Shown here: in pieces, positions 9,302 through 17,892 of the stretch | Layout: every line of letters begins with the position of its first letter | Position numbering within the stretch: the first letter of the stretch is position 1 | The notes under the pieces: model-generated | What the model was told of the DNA's origin: nothing | What the model saw: only the letters and a program-made list of their open reading frames with translations | Database searches by the model: none | Program-made: the position numbers and the translations under genes | NCBI RefSeq assembly: GCF_900155885.1 | Contig: NZ_FTMB01000001.1 | Coordinates: 1,178,001-1,242,000 of the forward strand | DNA length: 64,000 nt | Direction of reading: 5' to 3' | From: Rhizobium sp. RU20A | GTDB lineage: Bacteria > Pseudomonadota > Alphaproteobacteria > Rhizobiales > Rhizobiaceae

Positions 9302-9311
9302 AATACGTATT
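9302..9311. promoter_or_regulatory. Palindrome in AT-rich promoter area of ParA gene
   Basis: The perfect palindrome aatacgtatt lies about 95 bases upstream of the ParA start at 9207, in the most AT-rich stretch of this gap. It is a candidate promoter or operator element for the minus-strand ParA gene. Confidence 0.3.
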
Positions 9312-9402
9312 TTGCAAGTCATAAAATTAGCCGGCAAAACTCTGTATCGTCAAAAGCCCCATCGGCAGCCTTGCCGCACAGGACATTGGCATGCCCCAAT
9401 AT

Positions 9403-9438
9403 AAAAATGCGCCGCGCAATCGGATGATTGCGCGGCGC
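9403..9438 (-). terminator. Rho-independent terminator of the alcohol dehydrogenase operon
   Basis: A 13-bp perfect GC-rich stem (arms 9409-9421 and 9426-9438) with a 4-base loop is followed, in minus-strand reading, by a run of five T. It lies 40 bases after the iron-alcohol-dehydrogenase stop codon and marks the end of the minus-strand operon. Confidence 0.85.
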
Positions 9439-9478
9439 CTTGATCGACGATTGCCAGAGGGGAAATGCCCTCGGCCGA

Positions 9479-10624
9479 TCAGATCGTTTCGTGAAACAGT
9501 GCCTTGGCAGCATCGAGCGTCAGCTCGACGGGATTGCCGCCGGCCGTCGGATCGACGATCGCCATCGCGGCCATCTCGTCGATACGGTCGGTGCCGACAC
9601 CGAGCGCCGAGAGCTTTTCGGGAATGCCAAGCTCGGCGCGCAGCGACACGACATAGTCCGCAAAGCCGTCAAAACCGCCGGAGATGCCGAGATACGCGGC
9701 CGCGGCCGCAATCTTCTCCTCGATCGCCGGGCGGTTGAAGGCAAGCACGGCCGGCATGACCACGGCATTGGTGGTGCCGTGATGCGTATTGTATAGCGCA
9801 CCGACCGGGTGGGACAGCGAATGGATGGCGCCGAGCCCCTTCTGGAAGGCGACAGCGCCCATGGCGGCGGCCGACATCATGTTGGCGCGTGCCTCGATAT
9901 CCGTGCCGTCCTTGAAGGCGCGCGGCAGGTATTCCTTCACCAGCCGCATGCCTTCCAGCGCGATGCCGGCCGACATCGGATGGTAGAAGGGCGAGGAATA
10001 GGCTTCGAGGCAATGGGCGAACGCATCCATGCCGGTGCCGGCGGTGATCGCCTTCGGCATGCCGACCGTGAGTTCCGGATCGCAGATCGTGACGGCGGGC
10101 AGGAACTTCGGGTGGAAGATCACCTTCTTCGTATGCGTCTCGGAATTGGTGATGACCGAGGCGCGGCCGACTTCGGAGCCGGTGCCGGCCGTGGTCGGAA
10201 CCGCGATGATCGGGGCGATGCCCTCGACCGAAGCGCGGGTCCACCAGTCGCCGATATCCTCGAAGTCCCAGACCGGGCGCGTCTGGCCGGCCATGAAGGC
10301 GACGGCCTTGCCGAGATCGAGGCCGGAGCCGCCGCCGAACGCAATCACACCGTCATGGCCGCCGTCCTTGAAGGCCTTGACGCCCGCGGCGAGGTTCACA
10401 TCGTTCGGGTTTGGATCGACATCGGCGAAGATCGCCCGGCCGAGGCCGGCCGCTTCGAGCACGTCGAGCGCCCCTTGCGTGATCGGCATCGACGCCAGGC
10501 CGCGATCGGTGACGAGCAGCGGCTTCTTCATGCCGACAGACTTGCAGTGATCGGCGAGTTCCTTGATGCGGCCCGCGCCGAACTTGATGGCAGTCGGGTA
10601 GCTCCAGTTTGCGGTAATGCTCAT
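9479..10624 (-). CDS. Iron-containing alcohol dehydrogenase
   Basis: A 381-residue NAD(P)-dependent group III alcohol dehydrogenase. GGGSGLDLGKA near residues 94-104 is the nucleotide-binding loop. The metal region includes the segment with CLEAYSSPFYHP and then HSLSHPVGALYNTHHG, which supplies the iron-binding histidines. Family reaction: reversible oxidation of a primary alcohol or omega-hydroxy compound to the aldehyde. The start overlaps the stop of the aldehyde dehydrogenase gene (TGATG), so the two are translationally coupled. In this operon it would oxidise the alcohol group of a gamma-glutamylated amino alcohol, which is inferred from context only. Confidence 0.9.
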   Translation of the reverse strand: MSITANWSYPTAIKFGAGRIKELADHCKSVGMKKPLLVTDRGLASMPITQGALDVLEAAGLGRAIFADVDPNPNDVNLAAGVKAFKDGGHDGVIAFGGGSGLDLGKAVAFMAGQTRPVWDFEDIGDWWTRASVEGIAPIIAVPTTAGTGSEVGRASVITNSETHTKKVIFHPKFLPAVTICDPELTVGMPKAITAGTGMDAFAHCLEAYSSPFYHPMSAGIALEGMRLVKEYLPRAFKDGTDIEARANMMSAAAMGAVAFQKGLGAIHSLSHPVGALYNTHHGTTNAVVMPAVLAFNRPAIEEKIAAAAAYLGISGGFDGFADYVVSLRAELGIPEKLSALGVGTDRIDEMAAMAIVDPTAGGNPVELTLDAAKALFHETI

Positions 10625-12006
10625 CAGAGTGCTTTCCTGAAGTGATAGGATTTCGGACGGGTCAGGTTGTGGAAGCCGATGACGGAGAGCGAGCCGCCGC
10701 GGCCCGTTTCCTTCACGCCGGTCCAGCAGAGCGCCGGATCGAGATAGTCGGCGCGGTTCATGAAGACGGTGCCGGTTTCGAGATCGGCAGCCAGACGGTC
10801 CGCGCGCTCGGCATCCTTTGTCCAGAGCGAAACCGTCAGGCCATATTTGCAGTCGTTCATCAGCGACAGAGCTTCTTGGTCGCTCTTGACCTTCATGATG
10901 CCAACGGCCGGGCCGAAGGTTTCCTCGGTCATGAAGTCCATGGAGTGATCGACATCGACGAGCACCTGCGGCGCGACATAGGCGCCGCCATCATCGGCCG
11001 GGAAAAGCTTGGGATCGACCAGAGCCTTCGCGCCCTTGGCGACGGCATCGGCGATCTGCTGACGCACGACAGCGGCAAAACGCTTGTGCGCCATCGGCCC
11101 CAGCGTCGTCTCCTGCTCCAGGGGATTGCCGAGCTTGTAGTTCGACACCCAGGCGACAGACTTTTCCACGAAGGCGTCGTAGAGGCTCTCATGCACGTAG
11201 ACGCGCTCGATGCCGCAGCAGCACTGGCCGGAATTGTAGGTCGCACCATCCATCAGCGTATCGACGGCAGCGTCGAGATCGGCATCCTCCATCACATAGC
11301 CCGGATCCTTGCCGCCGAGCTCGAGGCCGAGCCCGGTGAACGTGCCGGCCGCTGCCCGCTCGATCGAGCGCCCGCCTTCGACCGAACCAGTGAAGTTGAT
11401 GAAGTCGAAGCTCTTCTCGGCGATCAGCGCCGATGTCGTGGCGTGGTCGAGGAAGATGTTCTGGAACACGTCCTCGGGAACGCCGGCCTCGTTAAAGGCG
11501 CGCACCATGCGCTCGCCGACCAGCAGCGTCTGCGCCGCATGCTTGATGATGACGGTATTCCCAGCCATCAGCGCCGGCGCGATCGTGTTGATCGCGGTCA
11601 TGTACGGGTAGTTCCAGGGCGCGATGACGAACACCACGCCATGCGCCTCGCGCACGATGCGGCGCTCGAAGCGGTCGCTCTCCTCCACCATGATGGGCGC
11701 CAGCGAAGACGCAGCGATGTCGGCGACATAGTTGGAGCGCTCGTTGAAGCCCTTGAACTCGCCGCCATAGCGCACCGGACGGCCCATCTGCCAGGCCAGC
11801 TCGGGCACGACCTCATCCACCATCTCGTTCAGGCGGGCGACGCCCTTCAGCACCAGCTGGACGCGCTCTTCCAGCGGCCGCTTCGCCCATGCCTTCTGCG
11901 CCTTGCGGGCGCGGGCGACCACGGCGCGGGCCGCCTCCGGGCTTGCAGCCGGCCGCTCGGCATAGACCGAGCCGTCCACCGGCGAAATGCATTGTATCAT
12001 CGTCAT
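10624..12006 (-). CDS. NAD(P)-dependent aldehyde dehydrogenase
   Basis: A 460-residue aldehyde dehydrogenase of the succinate-semialdehyde-like class. The catalytic Glu lies in GLELGGKDPGYV and the catalytic Cys in NSGQCCCGIERVYV. APWNYPYMTAINTIAPALMA is the conserved Asn-containing segment. It oxidises an aldehyde to the carboxylate. A ribosome site (ggagcag) precedes ATG 12006. It is coupled to the downstream alcohol dehydrogenase gene by a one-base TGATG overlap, so alcohol-to-acid oxidation in two steps is the natural reading. Its start is only 16 bases after the stop of the PIN toxin gene. Confidence 0.92.
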   Translation of the reverse strand: MTMIQCISPVDGSVYAERPAASPEAARAVVARARKAQKAWAKRPLEERVQLVLKGVARLNEMVDEVVPELAWQMGRPVRYGGEFKGFNERSNYVADIAASSLAPIMVEESDRFERRIVREAHGVVFVIAPWNYPYMTAINTIAPALMAGNTVIIKHAAQTLLVGERMVRAFNEAGVPEDVFQNIFLDHATTSALIAEKSFDFINFTGSVEGGRSIERAAAGTFTGLGLELGGKDPGYVMEDADLDAAVDTLMDGATYNSGQCCCGIERVYVHESLYDAFVEKSVAWVSNYKLGNPLEQETTLGPMAHKRFAAVVRQQIADAVAKGAKALVDPKLFPADDGGAYVAPQVLVDVDHSMDFMTEETFGPAVGIMKVKSDQEALSLMNDCKYGLTVSLWTKDAERADRLAADLETGTVFMNRADYLDPALCWTGVKETGRGGSLSVIGFHNLTRPKSYHFRKAL

Positions 12007-12022
12007 CGTTCACTGCTCCAGT

Positions 12023-12433
12023 TCAACAGGCCAGAACCTTCACGTGGCCTGCCGCGCCATAGGCGAGAATTGCCCGGTCGCGGGTTATCAGGGTTAAGTC
12101 GTTTTCGCGCGCGGTTGCGACAAGAATGCGGTCAGCGGGATCGGCGTGTATCGGCGACGGCAGAAAGGAGGAGGCGACGAGGATGGATGGCGACGCCGCA
12201 AGCACGGCAATACCCTTCTCATCGACGAAGTTCCCAAACCAGTCGATGGGCGACCGCGTCAAATTCAGCCTCCCCTTCGCCACCAGCAGCCCGATTTCCC
12301 AGGCGCTGATCGCCGACACGAAATGCTCTGCCTCGTCCGTTTCCAGCGCCTGCCGCGCCTCTGCCGCGATCACGGCTTGAGGCTGAGAAAGATAGATCAT
12401 GAAGCACGTGTCAAAAACGAAACGTTTTGTCAT
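12023..12433 (-). CDS. VapC-like PIN-domain toxin
   Basis: A 136-residue PIN-domain ribonuclease. Acidic catalytic residues appear in order: Asp in FVFDTCFMIYLS near the start, Glu in SAWEIG, Asp in ADPADRILVATA, and Asp in LITRD. This is the usual VapC set. The gene overlaps the end of the HTH antitoxin gene by about 23 bases, typical of toxin-antitoxin pairs. The start at 12433 fits the domain edge; ATGs at 12442 and 12445 are alternatives. The toxin would cut RNA (tRNA or mRNA) when free of antitoxin. The pair sits inside a metabolic operon. Confidence 0.85.
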   Translation of the reverse strand: MTKRFVFDTCFMIYLSQPQAVIAAEARQALETDEAEHFVSAISAWEIGLLVAKGRLNLTRSPIDWFGNFVDEKGIAVLAASPSILVASSFLPSPIHADPADRILVATARENDLTLITRDRAILAYGAAGHVKVLAC

Positions 12434-12878
12434 GGTCTTCATCATAAACCCGTGCCCAGTCCGGATCGGCCGGCTCCGTGAGATCGACACCCGGCATCAC
12501 CGTAACCGTTCCTGCCATCTTGCTGCGGATACGCTCGAAAAAGCTCAAAGACGTATCGCTGCCCTGAGGAGAAGTCCGGCCACCTGACCGGTGCTCCGGC
12601 CGGATGGCGCGAACCATCTCCATCTCGCTTCCCATGGCAAAGGGCTCCTGCCCCGGCTCCGAAAAGCCTGTTGTCTCGCCCTTCCGGCGCGCCGCTACAT
12701 CCGCCAGCGGCAGCCCGAAATACGCCGCAATGCCGTCCTGCTCCTCCGCGCTCATCTTCCGCTCGCCTCGCAACATGCGTGAGACCGAACTCGGATCAAG
12801 CTCCAGGAAGCGGGCAAGATCGCGCACCGAACCGCCCCTGGCTTCAAGCTGCCGATAGAACCAAGCACTGTCGATCAT
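12411..12878 (-). CDS. XRE-type HTH antitoxin
   Basis: A 155-residue protein with an N-terminal Cro/C1-type helix-turn-helix (residues about 12-60, including SVRDLARFLELDPSSVSRML) and a flexible C-terminal part that would wrap the toxin. It overlaps the PIN toxin gene. The first codons lie beside an inverted repeat (12882-12907) suited to autorepression. This HTH-plus-PIN pairing differs from the usual AbrB- or RHH-type VapB partners. Function as antitoxin is inferred from gene order and fold. Confidence 0.8.
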   Translation of the reverse strand: MIDSAWFYRQLEARGGSVRDLARFLELDPSSVSRMLRGERKMSAEEQDGIAAYFGLPLADVAARRKGETTGFSEPGQEPFAMGSEMEMVRAIRPEHRSGGRTSPQGSDTSLSFFERIRSKMAGTVTVMPGVDLTEPADPDWARVYDEDHDKTFRF

Positions 12879-12881
12879 GAG

Positions 12882-12907
12882 ATAATCTCCACAGACGCTG
12901 TGATTAT
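12882..12907. promoter_or_regulatory. Candidate operator of the toxin-antitoxin pair
   Basis: Near-palindrome just upstream of the antitoxin ATG: ATAAT, three bases, CACAG, acg, CTGTG, ATTAT. It sits in an AT-rich stretch between the glutamine-synthetase-like gene and the antitoxin, where the module's own promoter is expected. Confidence 0.5.
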
Positions 12908-12940
12908 ATCATCAACCACATCACGGCCGCAACGCCGCGC

Positions 12941-14308
12941 TCACGCCCGCTCAAAGCCGCGCGCCACCTCCCAGTCCGTCACCCGGCGGTCATATTCTTC
13001 CTGCTCCCACTGCGCCGCGCGGGTGTAGTGATCGATCACCTCGTCGCCGAAGGCCGCGCGCAGCATGGCCGAGCCGGTCATGAAGTCGGTCGCGTGACGC
13101 AGCGTCTTTGGAATTTCGCGCACGCCCTTGCCGCCATAGGCATCGCCGACGAAGGCCGGCTCCAGTTCCAGCTTGCCCTCGATGCCGGCAATGCCGGCCG
13201 CCAGCAGCGCCGCCATGGCGAGGTAGGGATTGAGGTCGGAGCCGCCGACGCGGCACTCGACGCGGATGCCCTTGGTGTGCGCCCCACACAGGCGATAGCC
13301 GGCAGTGCGGTTATCCATGCTCCAGACGGCCTTGGTCGGCGCAAAGGTGCCGGCCATGAAGCGCTTGTAAGAGTTGATGTAGGGCGCCAGGAAATAGGTG
13401 ATCTCGCTGGCATGGGTCAGAAGGCCGGCCACATAGGACTTCATCAAAGCCGACATGCCGTGTTCATCGTCCTTGTCGTAGAAGAGCGACTTGCCCTCCA
13501 GCGACCAGAGCGACTGATGGATGTGCGAGGAGGAGCCGGCGGCCGCGTAGTTCCATTTCGCAAGGAAGGTAATGGCCTTGCCGCGCGACCAGGCGATCTC
13601 CTTGCAGCCGTTCTTGATGATCGCGTGCCGGTCCGCCATGGTCAGCGCCTCGGCATAGCGCACGTTGATCTCCTCCTGCCCGGCAGAGGCCTCACCCTTG
13701 GAGTTTTCGACGGGAATGCCGGCGCCCTGCAGGCCGTTGCGGATCGCCCGCATCACATCCTCTTCCTTGGTGGTCTGGAAGATGTGGTAGTCCTCGTTAT
13801 AGCCGCTGACGAGCTTCAGATCCCGGTAGCCGCTCTGGCGGGCCGCATCATAGGTCTGGTCGAAGAGGAAGAATTCGAGCTCGCTCGCCATGAAGGCCTT
13901 CATGCCCATGGCCTCGAGACGCTTCACCTGCTTCTTGAGAATGGCGCGCGGCGAATGCGGCACTTCCTCGTGGGTGTGGTGGTCCAGCACATCGCAGAGC
14001 ACCAGCGCCGTGCCCTCCAGCCAGGGGATGCGCCTGAGCGTCGAAAGGTCCGGCTTCATCGTATAGTCGCCGTAGCCCGCCTCCCAGCTCGTCGACTTGT
14101 AACCGGAAACGGTCTCCATCTCCATGTCGGTGGCGAGCAGGTAGTTGCAGCTATGGGTCTCCTCATAGGCGGAGTCGACGAAATACTGCGCGTGAAAACG
14201 CTTGCCCATCAGGCGGCCCTGCATGTCGACCAGCACGGCCAGCACCGTGTCGATGCGCCCGTCGGCGACATCCTTCTTGAGGTCCTTGAATGTGTAATCT
14301 GCGCTCAT
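12941..14308 (-). CDS. Glutamine-synthetase-like gamma-glutamylamine synthetase
   Basis: A 455-residue GS-fold ligase of the PuuA/GlnA4-like group. Recognisable parts are SELEFFLFD (metal Glu), AGSSSHIHQSLW (ATP/ammonia loop), FAPTKAVWSMDNRTAGYRL and GIRVECRVGGSDLNPYL. The adenylylation Tyr loop of true GlnA is not seen. Such enzymes join glutamate's gamma-carboxyl to an amine with ATP. The neighbouring ethanolamine-type permease and alcohol and aldehyde dehydrogenases suggest an amino alcohol as the amine. The ATG at 14308, with gaggga upstream, is preferred over an in-frame TTG two codons earlier. It lies 72 bases downstream of the permease gene. Confidence 0.85.
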   Translation of the reverse strand: MSADYTFKDLKKDVADGRIDTVLAVLVDMQGRLMGKRFHAQYFVDSAYEETHSCNYLLATDMEMETVSGYKSTSWEAGYGDYTMKPDLSTLRRIPWLEGTALVLCDVLDHHTHEEVPHSPRAILKKQVKRLEAMGMKAFMASELEFFLFDQTYDAARQSGYRDLKLVSGYNEDYHIFQTTKEEDVMRAIRNGLQGAGIPVENSKGEASAGQEEINVRYAEALTMADRHAIIKNGCKEIAWSRGKAITFLAKWNYAAAGSSSHIHQSLWSLEGKSLFYDKDDEHGMSALMKSYVAGLLTHASEITYFLAPYINSYKRFMAGTFAPTKAVWSMDNRTAGYRLCGAHTKGIRVECRVGGSDLNPYLAMAALLAAGIAGIEGKLELEPAFVGDAYGGKGVREIPKTLRHATDFMTGSAMLRAAFGDEVIDHYTRAAQWEQEEYDRRVTDWEVARGFERA

Positions 14309-14380
14309 GCTCAACCGTCCCTCGGGGTCATCGGTTCGAATGGTGGGAGGCCGCCGCTCGGGCGGCCTCGATGCGGCGGA

Positions 14381-15901
14381 TCAGATCTTGGCGATAACCG
14401 GATCGTGATGGGGCTTCTTCTGCTTCTGTTCCATCGCGAACTCCTCCTCCGGCGACAGGATCAGGCGATGACGGCCGACCAGCGCGAAATAGGCGATGGC
14501 GACCCCGAACCAGACAGCGACCCACAGCACACCCTTCGAGAAGTTCGGGTCCTGGACCTGGTAGAAGAGCGTGACGATGGCGATCACGATCGTCAGCACG
14601 GCGCCGGGAATGCCGAGCGGCGAGCGGAAGGGACGATGGATGTGCGGCAGGTTGCGGCGCAGCAGGATGAAGGAGATCGCCTGCATGATGTAGGAGAACA
14701 TCGCCCCGAAGACCGCCATGTTGAGCAGCACCGAGCCGATGATGCTGCCGCCCTGTTCGGCGCCCAGCGCAAACCAGATGATCAGCATGACCGCAAGCCC
14801 GACCAGCGCGCCGGCCATCATCGCCACATATGGCGTCTTGTACTTCGGATGGGTGACCGACAGGAAGGTCGGGAAATATCCGGCCCGCGAGAGCGAATAG
14901 ACCTGGCGACCCTGTGCATAAAGGATCGTGTGGAACGACGCGATGAGTCCCGTCAGCGCCACGATGCCGAGCAGCACGACGCCGCTATCGCCATAGATTG
15001 CCTTGAAGCCGTCGAGCAGCGGCTCCAGCGCCGAGCCGAGGTGGAAGGAGCCGACGCCCGGCAGCGAGGGATTGAGAAGCACGATCATGAAGGCCGAGAA
15101 CATCAGCGTCAGCATGCCGAGAATGATGCCCTTCGGCATGTCGCGCTGCGGATCGACTGATTCTTCGGCCGCCAGCGGCAACTGCTCGATGGCCAGGAAC
15201 AGCCACACCGCAAAAGGCAGCGTCGCGAGAACACCGGAGAAGCCGAAGGGGAACATCGGACCATTGCCTTCAGGCAGTTCGACCGCCGCACCATCCGGCC
15301 CGACGCCGATATTGAGCGCCCAGCGCGAGAAATCGATGTGCGGGATGGCGCTCATCCAGAAGAAGGCGAGGACACCGAGCGAAATCAGGGTGATGACGAG
15401 GGTCACCTTGAACGACAGCTCAAGCCCGAAGACGTTCAGCGCAAAGAAGATCGCATAGAAGGCGATCCACACCAGCGGCGAATAGACCGGATCGAGCCCG
15501 AGGATGGAGTTCACATAGGCCGTGATGAACGTCACGATCACCGCCGGCGTGATCACGTATTCGACATTTTCACAAAGCCCGGTCAGGAACCCGCCCCAAG
15601 GACCCATGGCCGTGCGTGCAAAGGAATAGGCCGCTCCGGTATGCGGCAGCGCCGGGCTCATTTCGGCGATCGAGAAGGTGAGGCCGAGATACATGATGGC
15701 GATGATGATGCCGGCAACCAGCATGCCGCCCCAGCCACCGGTTGCAAATCCGAAGTTCCAGCCGGAGAAATGCCCGGAAATGACGGCGCCGACACCAAGC
15801 GCCCAAAGAGACCAGATACCGGCATAGCGGGAGAGCCCGCGCTTTTCGAAGTAACTGGCATCGGCCTTCTTGTAGCTGACGCCGGACGATGATTGATCCA
15901 T
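14381..15901 (-). CDS. APC-family permease, ethanolamine-permease-like
   Basis: A 506-residue inner-membrane transporter with about 12 hydrophobic segments. The N-terminus (ADASYFEKRGL, then GVGAVISGHFSGWNFGF) matches the ethanolamine-permease branch of the amino acid/polyamine/organocation family, as far as I recall its signature. AAYSFARTAMGPWGGF and the mid-protein EESVDPQRDMPKGI are also typical. The start at 15901 has a strong ribosome site (ggagagaag); the longer frame to 16048 is Arg-rich and unlikely. It is followed by the GS-like gene, consistent with uptake and immediate gamma-glutamylation of the substrate. Confidence 0.85.
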   Translation of the reverse strand: MDQSSSGVSYKKADASYFEKRGLSRYAGIWSLWALGVGAVISGHFSGWNFGFATGGWGGMLVAGIIIAIMYLGLTFSIAEMSPALPHTGAAYSFARTAMGPWGGFLTGLCENVEYVITPAVIVTFITAYVNSILGLDPVYSPLVWIAFYAIFFALNVFGLELSFKVTLVITLISLGVLAFFWMSAIPHIDFSRWALNIGVGPDGAAVELPEGNGPMFPFGFSGVLATLPFAVWLFLAIEQLPLAAEESVDPQRDMPKGIILGMLTLMFSAFMIVLLNPSLPGVGSFHLGSALEPLLDGFKAIYGDSGVVLLGIVALTGLIASFHTILYAQGRQVYSLSRAGYFPTFLSVTHPKYKTPYVAMMAGALVGLAVMLIIWFALGAEQGGSIIGSVLLNMAVFGAMFSYIMQAISFILLRRNLPHIHRPFRSPLGIPGAVLTIVIAIVTLFYQVQDPNFSKGVLWVAVWFGVAIAYFALVGRHRLILSPEEEFAMEQKQKKPHHDPVIAKI

Positions 15902-16031
15902 GCCCTTCTCTCCTGTTTTTAAACGGCGGGACGGTTCAGGTCCGCCTGTTTCCCTCTGCTTTTGCCGCCGGTGGTTGGTCCTCCGGTCTGGCGCATTCTT
16001 CCGCGGACATGCCGCTCCCCCGGGTCGTTTT

Positions 16032-16796
16032 CTAGCGAAGGTCTGCAAGGCTTGGCGCCAGCAGCCCCATCAGAAAGCCGGCCACGACCCTGGCAGCGCT
16101 TTCCGTTCGAATAAGATCGTTGCGGACCTCGATCATGACATTGGCGAGGCCGTTCTTCACCCCATGCTGGATGAGGGTATGGGTGACGCCATCGGCCGGC
16201 CCGTAAGGCTCGTTGCGGCGCACGATATACGCGCTATCAGGACGGTCGGCCGCCATCAGCATGCGGTCGGCCAGCCGGCTGTCGCTATCATGCAGGATGC
16301 CGATTTCGACTGTCCGCGTGCGGCCGAAATAGACCGGCGTAAAGCTGTGCATGGTGACGAGAACGGGCGTGCGGCCCGCCTCCCGGCGCTCGGCGATGAG
16401 GTCGCGAAGCCCGCTTGTGAACGGAATGTAGATCTCTTCGATCCGCGCCTGTCGCTCCTCGGACGACATCGCCCGATTTCCAGGAATATCGTAGATCTCG
16501 CTCGCGACGGGCATGGCGCCCTCGGCCTGCGGCGGGCGATTGCAATCATAGGCAAGCCGCGAGAAGCGCTGGTGGATGAGCGTGGCATCGAGCCCGTCGG
16601 CCATGAAGCGGGCGACGTCGAGGGCGCCGGGATCCCAGGCGATGTGGCTTTCGAGGGCTGGGGAATCGAGACCGAGCGTCCCCAGTGCGGCCGGCAACCT
16701 GCGGGAGGCATGCTCGCACACGATGATCACGTCGGCCTTCGCCTCGGCATTTTCGATCGCCACGGCTGGCCCTTCGGCCTCTGTCAGAAGTCGCAT
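16032..16796 (-). CDS. N-formylglutamate amidohydrolase family protein
   Basis: A 254-residue zinc hydrolase of the FGase/HutG-like family. Conserved segments are IIVCEHASRRLPAAL, IAWDPGA, a YDCNRPP segment, and VTMHSFTPVYFGRTR. The family removes formate from N-formylglutamate in histidine breakdown, but no hut genes are adjacent. As first gene of the amino-alcohol operon it could instead cut a gamma-glutamyl or similar amide intermediate, which is speculative. It is divergent from the RpiR regulator and shares the promoter gap that holds a perfect inverted repeat. Confidence 0.8.
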   Translation of the reverse strand: MRLLTEAEGPAVAIENAEAKADVIIVCEHASRRLPAALGTLGLDSPALESHIAWDPGALDVARFMADGLDATLIHQRFSRLAYDCNRPPQAEGAMPVASEIYDIPGNRAMSSEERQARIEEIYIPFTSGLRDLIAERREAGRTPVLVTMHSFTPVYFGRTRTVEIGILHDSDSRLADRMLMAADRPDSAYIVRRNEPYGPADGVTHTLIQHGVKNGLANVMIEVRNDLIRTESAARVVAGFLMGLLAPSLADLR

Positions 16797-16905
16797 GCTG
16801 GCCGGCTCCCCTCGCCGCTTTCTCGCTGAAGAGAATTCTTCACCGAATGTCGACTGTCAACAGGATTGTGAAACGATCTCTTCAGAGCGGGGGATTGACT
16901 CGAAT

Positions 16906-16932
16906 TGTGACAGCGCGGATTAATCTGTCACA
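16906..16932. promoter_or_regulatory. Candidate RpiR operator (TGTGACAG-N11-CTGTCACA)
   Basis: A perfect 8-bp inverted repeat with an 11-base spacer lies in the divergent gap, 33 bases upstream of the RpiR start and about 110 bases upstream of the amidohydrolase start. The half-site CTGTCACA recurs at about 17893, before the ABC-importer genes. This suits binding by the RpiR dimer at both promoters. Confidence 0.6.
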
Positions 16933-16964
16933 AAGCCAGCGCAGACCGGCATCAGGGGGACGAT

Positions 16965-17885
16965 GTGATCGCCACAGGCAGCAGCATGACGGTGTCGGAC
17001 GTCATCCATGCACGCTTCGATGCGTTAACGCGCGCCGAGCGGCAGCTGGCGGAGATGCTGCTGGAAAACTATCCCGTTTCCGGACTTGGCAGCATCACCA
17101 CGGTCGCCGAAAACGCACGCGTTTCGACCCCCACCGTGGCGCGCATGGTGCAAAAACTCGGCTTTCGCGGCTTTCCCGATTTCCAGGCAAGGCTGCACCA
17201 GGAACTGGAAGCCACGATCTCCAACCCCATCGCCAAGCACGACCGCTGGGCCGCCAACGCGCCCGGCACCCATGTGCTGAACCGCTTTGCCGACGCCGTG
17301 ATGGCCAATATGCGCGAGACGCTCGGCCAGATCGATCCCGCCGACTTCGATGCCGCCGCCGCTCTTCTCGCCGACCGGGCGCGGCACGTCTATATCGTCG
17401 GCGGGCGCATCACCCATTCGCTGGCGCAATACCTCTTCACGCATCTTCAGGTGGTGCGCCAGGACGTCACCCATCTCGCCAACTCGCCAAGCGCCTGGCC
17501 GCATACCATCATCGACATGCGCCCCGGCGACGTGCTCGTCGTCTTCGACATCCGCCGCTACGAGCAGGAAATGGAAACCTTTGCCCGCATCGCAAAGGCG
17601 CGCGGCGTCGAAATCCTGCTCTTCACCGACATCTGGGCCTCGCCGATCGCCAAGATCGCGGCGCGCAGTTTTCGCATCCACATCGAGGTGCCCTCGGCCT
17701 GGGATAGTTCCGTGGTCAGCCTCTTCATCATCGAAGCGCTTATCGAAGCCGTGCAAAGCTCGACCTGGGATGAAACCAGGGAGCGTATGAAAGGGCTGGA
17801 GGAACTATTCGAAACGAGCCGCCTCTTTCGCAAGTCGCGTCCCGAAACCACCATACCTGACGCGAAGCAGACGGCGAGAACCTGA
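16965..17885 (+). CDS. MurR/RpiR family transcriptional regulator
   Basis: A 306-residue regulator. Residues about 10-85 form the HTH_6 domain (ITTVAENARVSTPTVARMVQ). Residues about 125-265 form a SIS sugar-isomerase-like effector domain (ARHVYIVGGRITHSLAQYLF). GTG 16965 is chosen because a gggga ribosome site sits 5 bases ahead; ATG 16986 is the alternative. RpiR proteins usually sense phosphorylated sugars or amino-sugar derivatives and control adjacent transport and catabolic genes. The same strand continues into an ABC importer 84 bases later, and the amidohydrolase operon is divergent. Either or both may be its target. Confidence 0.9.
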   Translation: MIATGSSMTVSDVIHARFDALTRAERQLAEMLLENYPVSGLGSITTVAENARVSTPTVARMVQKLGFRGFPDFQARLHQELEATISNPIAKHDRWAANAPGTHVLNRFADAVMANMRETLGQIDPADFDAAAALLADRARHVYIVGGRITHSLAQYLFTHLQVVRQDVTHLANSPSAWPHTIIDMRPGDVLVVFDIRRYEQEMETFARIAKARGVEILLFTDIWASPIAKIAARSFRIHIEVPSAWDSSVVSLFIIEALIEAVQSSTWDETRERMKGLEELFETSRLFRKSRPETTIPDAKQTART

Positions 17886-17892
17886 AAAAGCC

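Noticed and set aside
12023-12907. Edge of a genomic island
   Set aside because: No integrase, tRNA, direct repeats or composition break was noticed around this or the second toxin-antitoxin pair (39932-40479).
13028-15160. A 710-codon plus-strand frame over the GS-like and permease genes
   Set aside because: It is antisense to two genes with clear motifs and ribosome sites, and the translation matches no domain.
16032-16796. Firm assignment as HutG
   Set aside because: The family fits, but there are no hut genes beside it and the operon points to amine metabolism, so only the family name is given.
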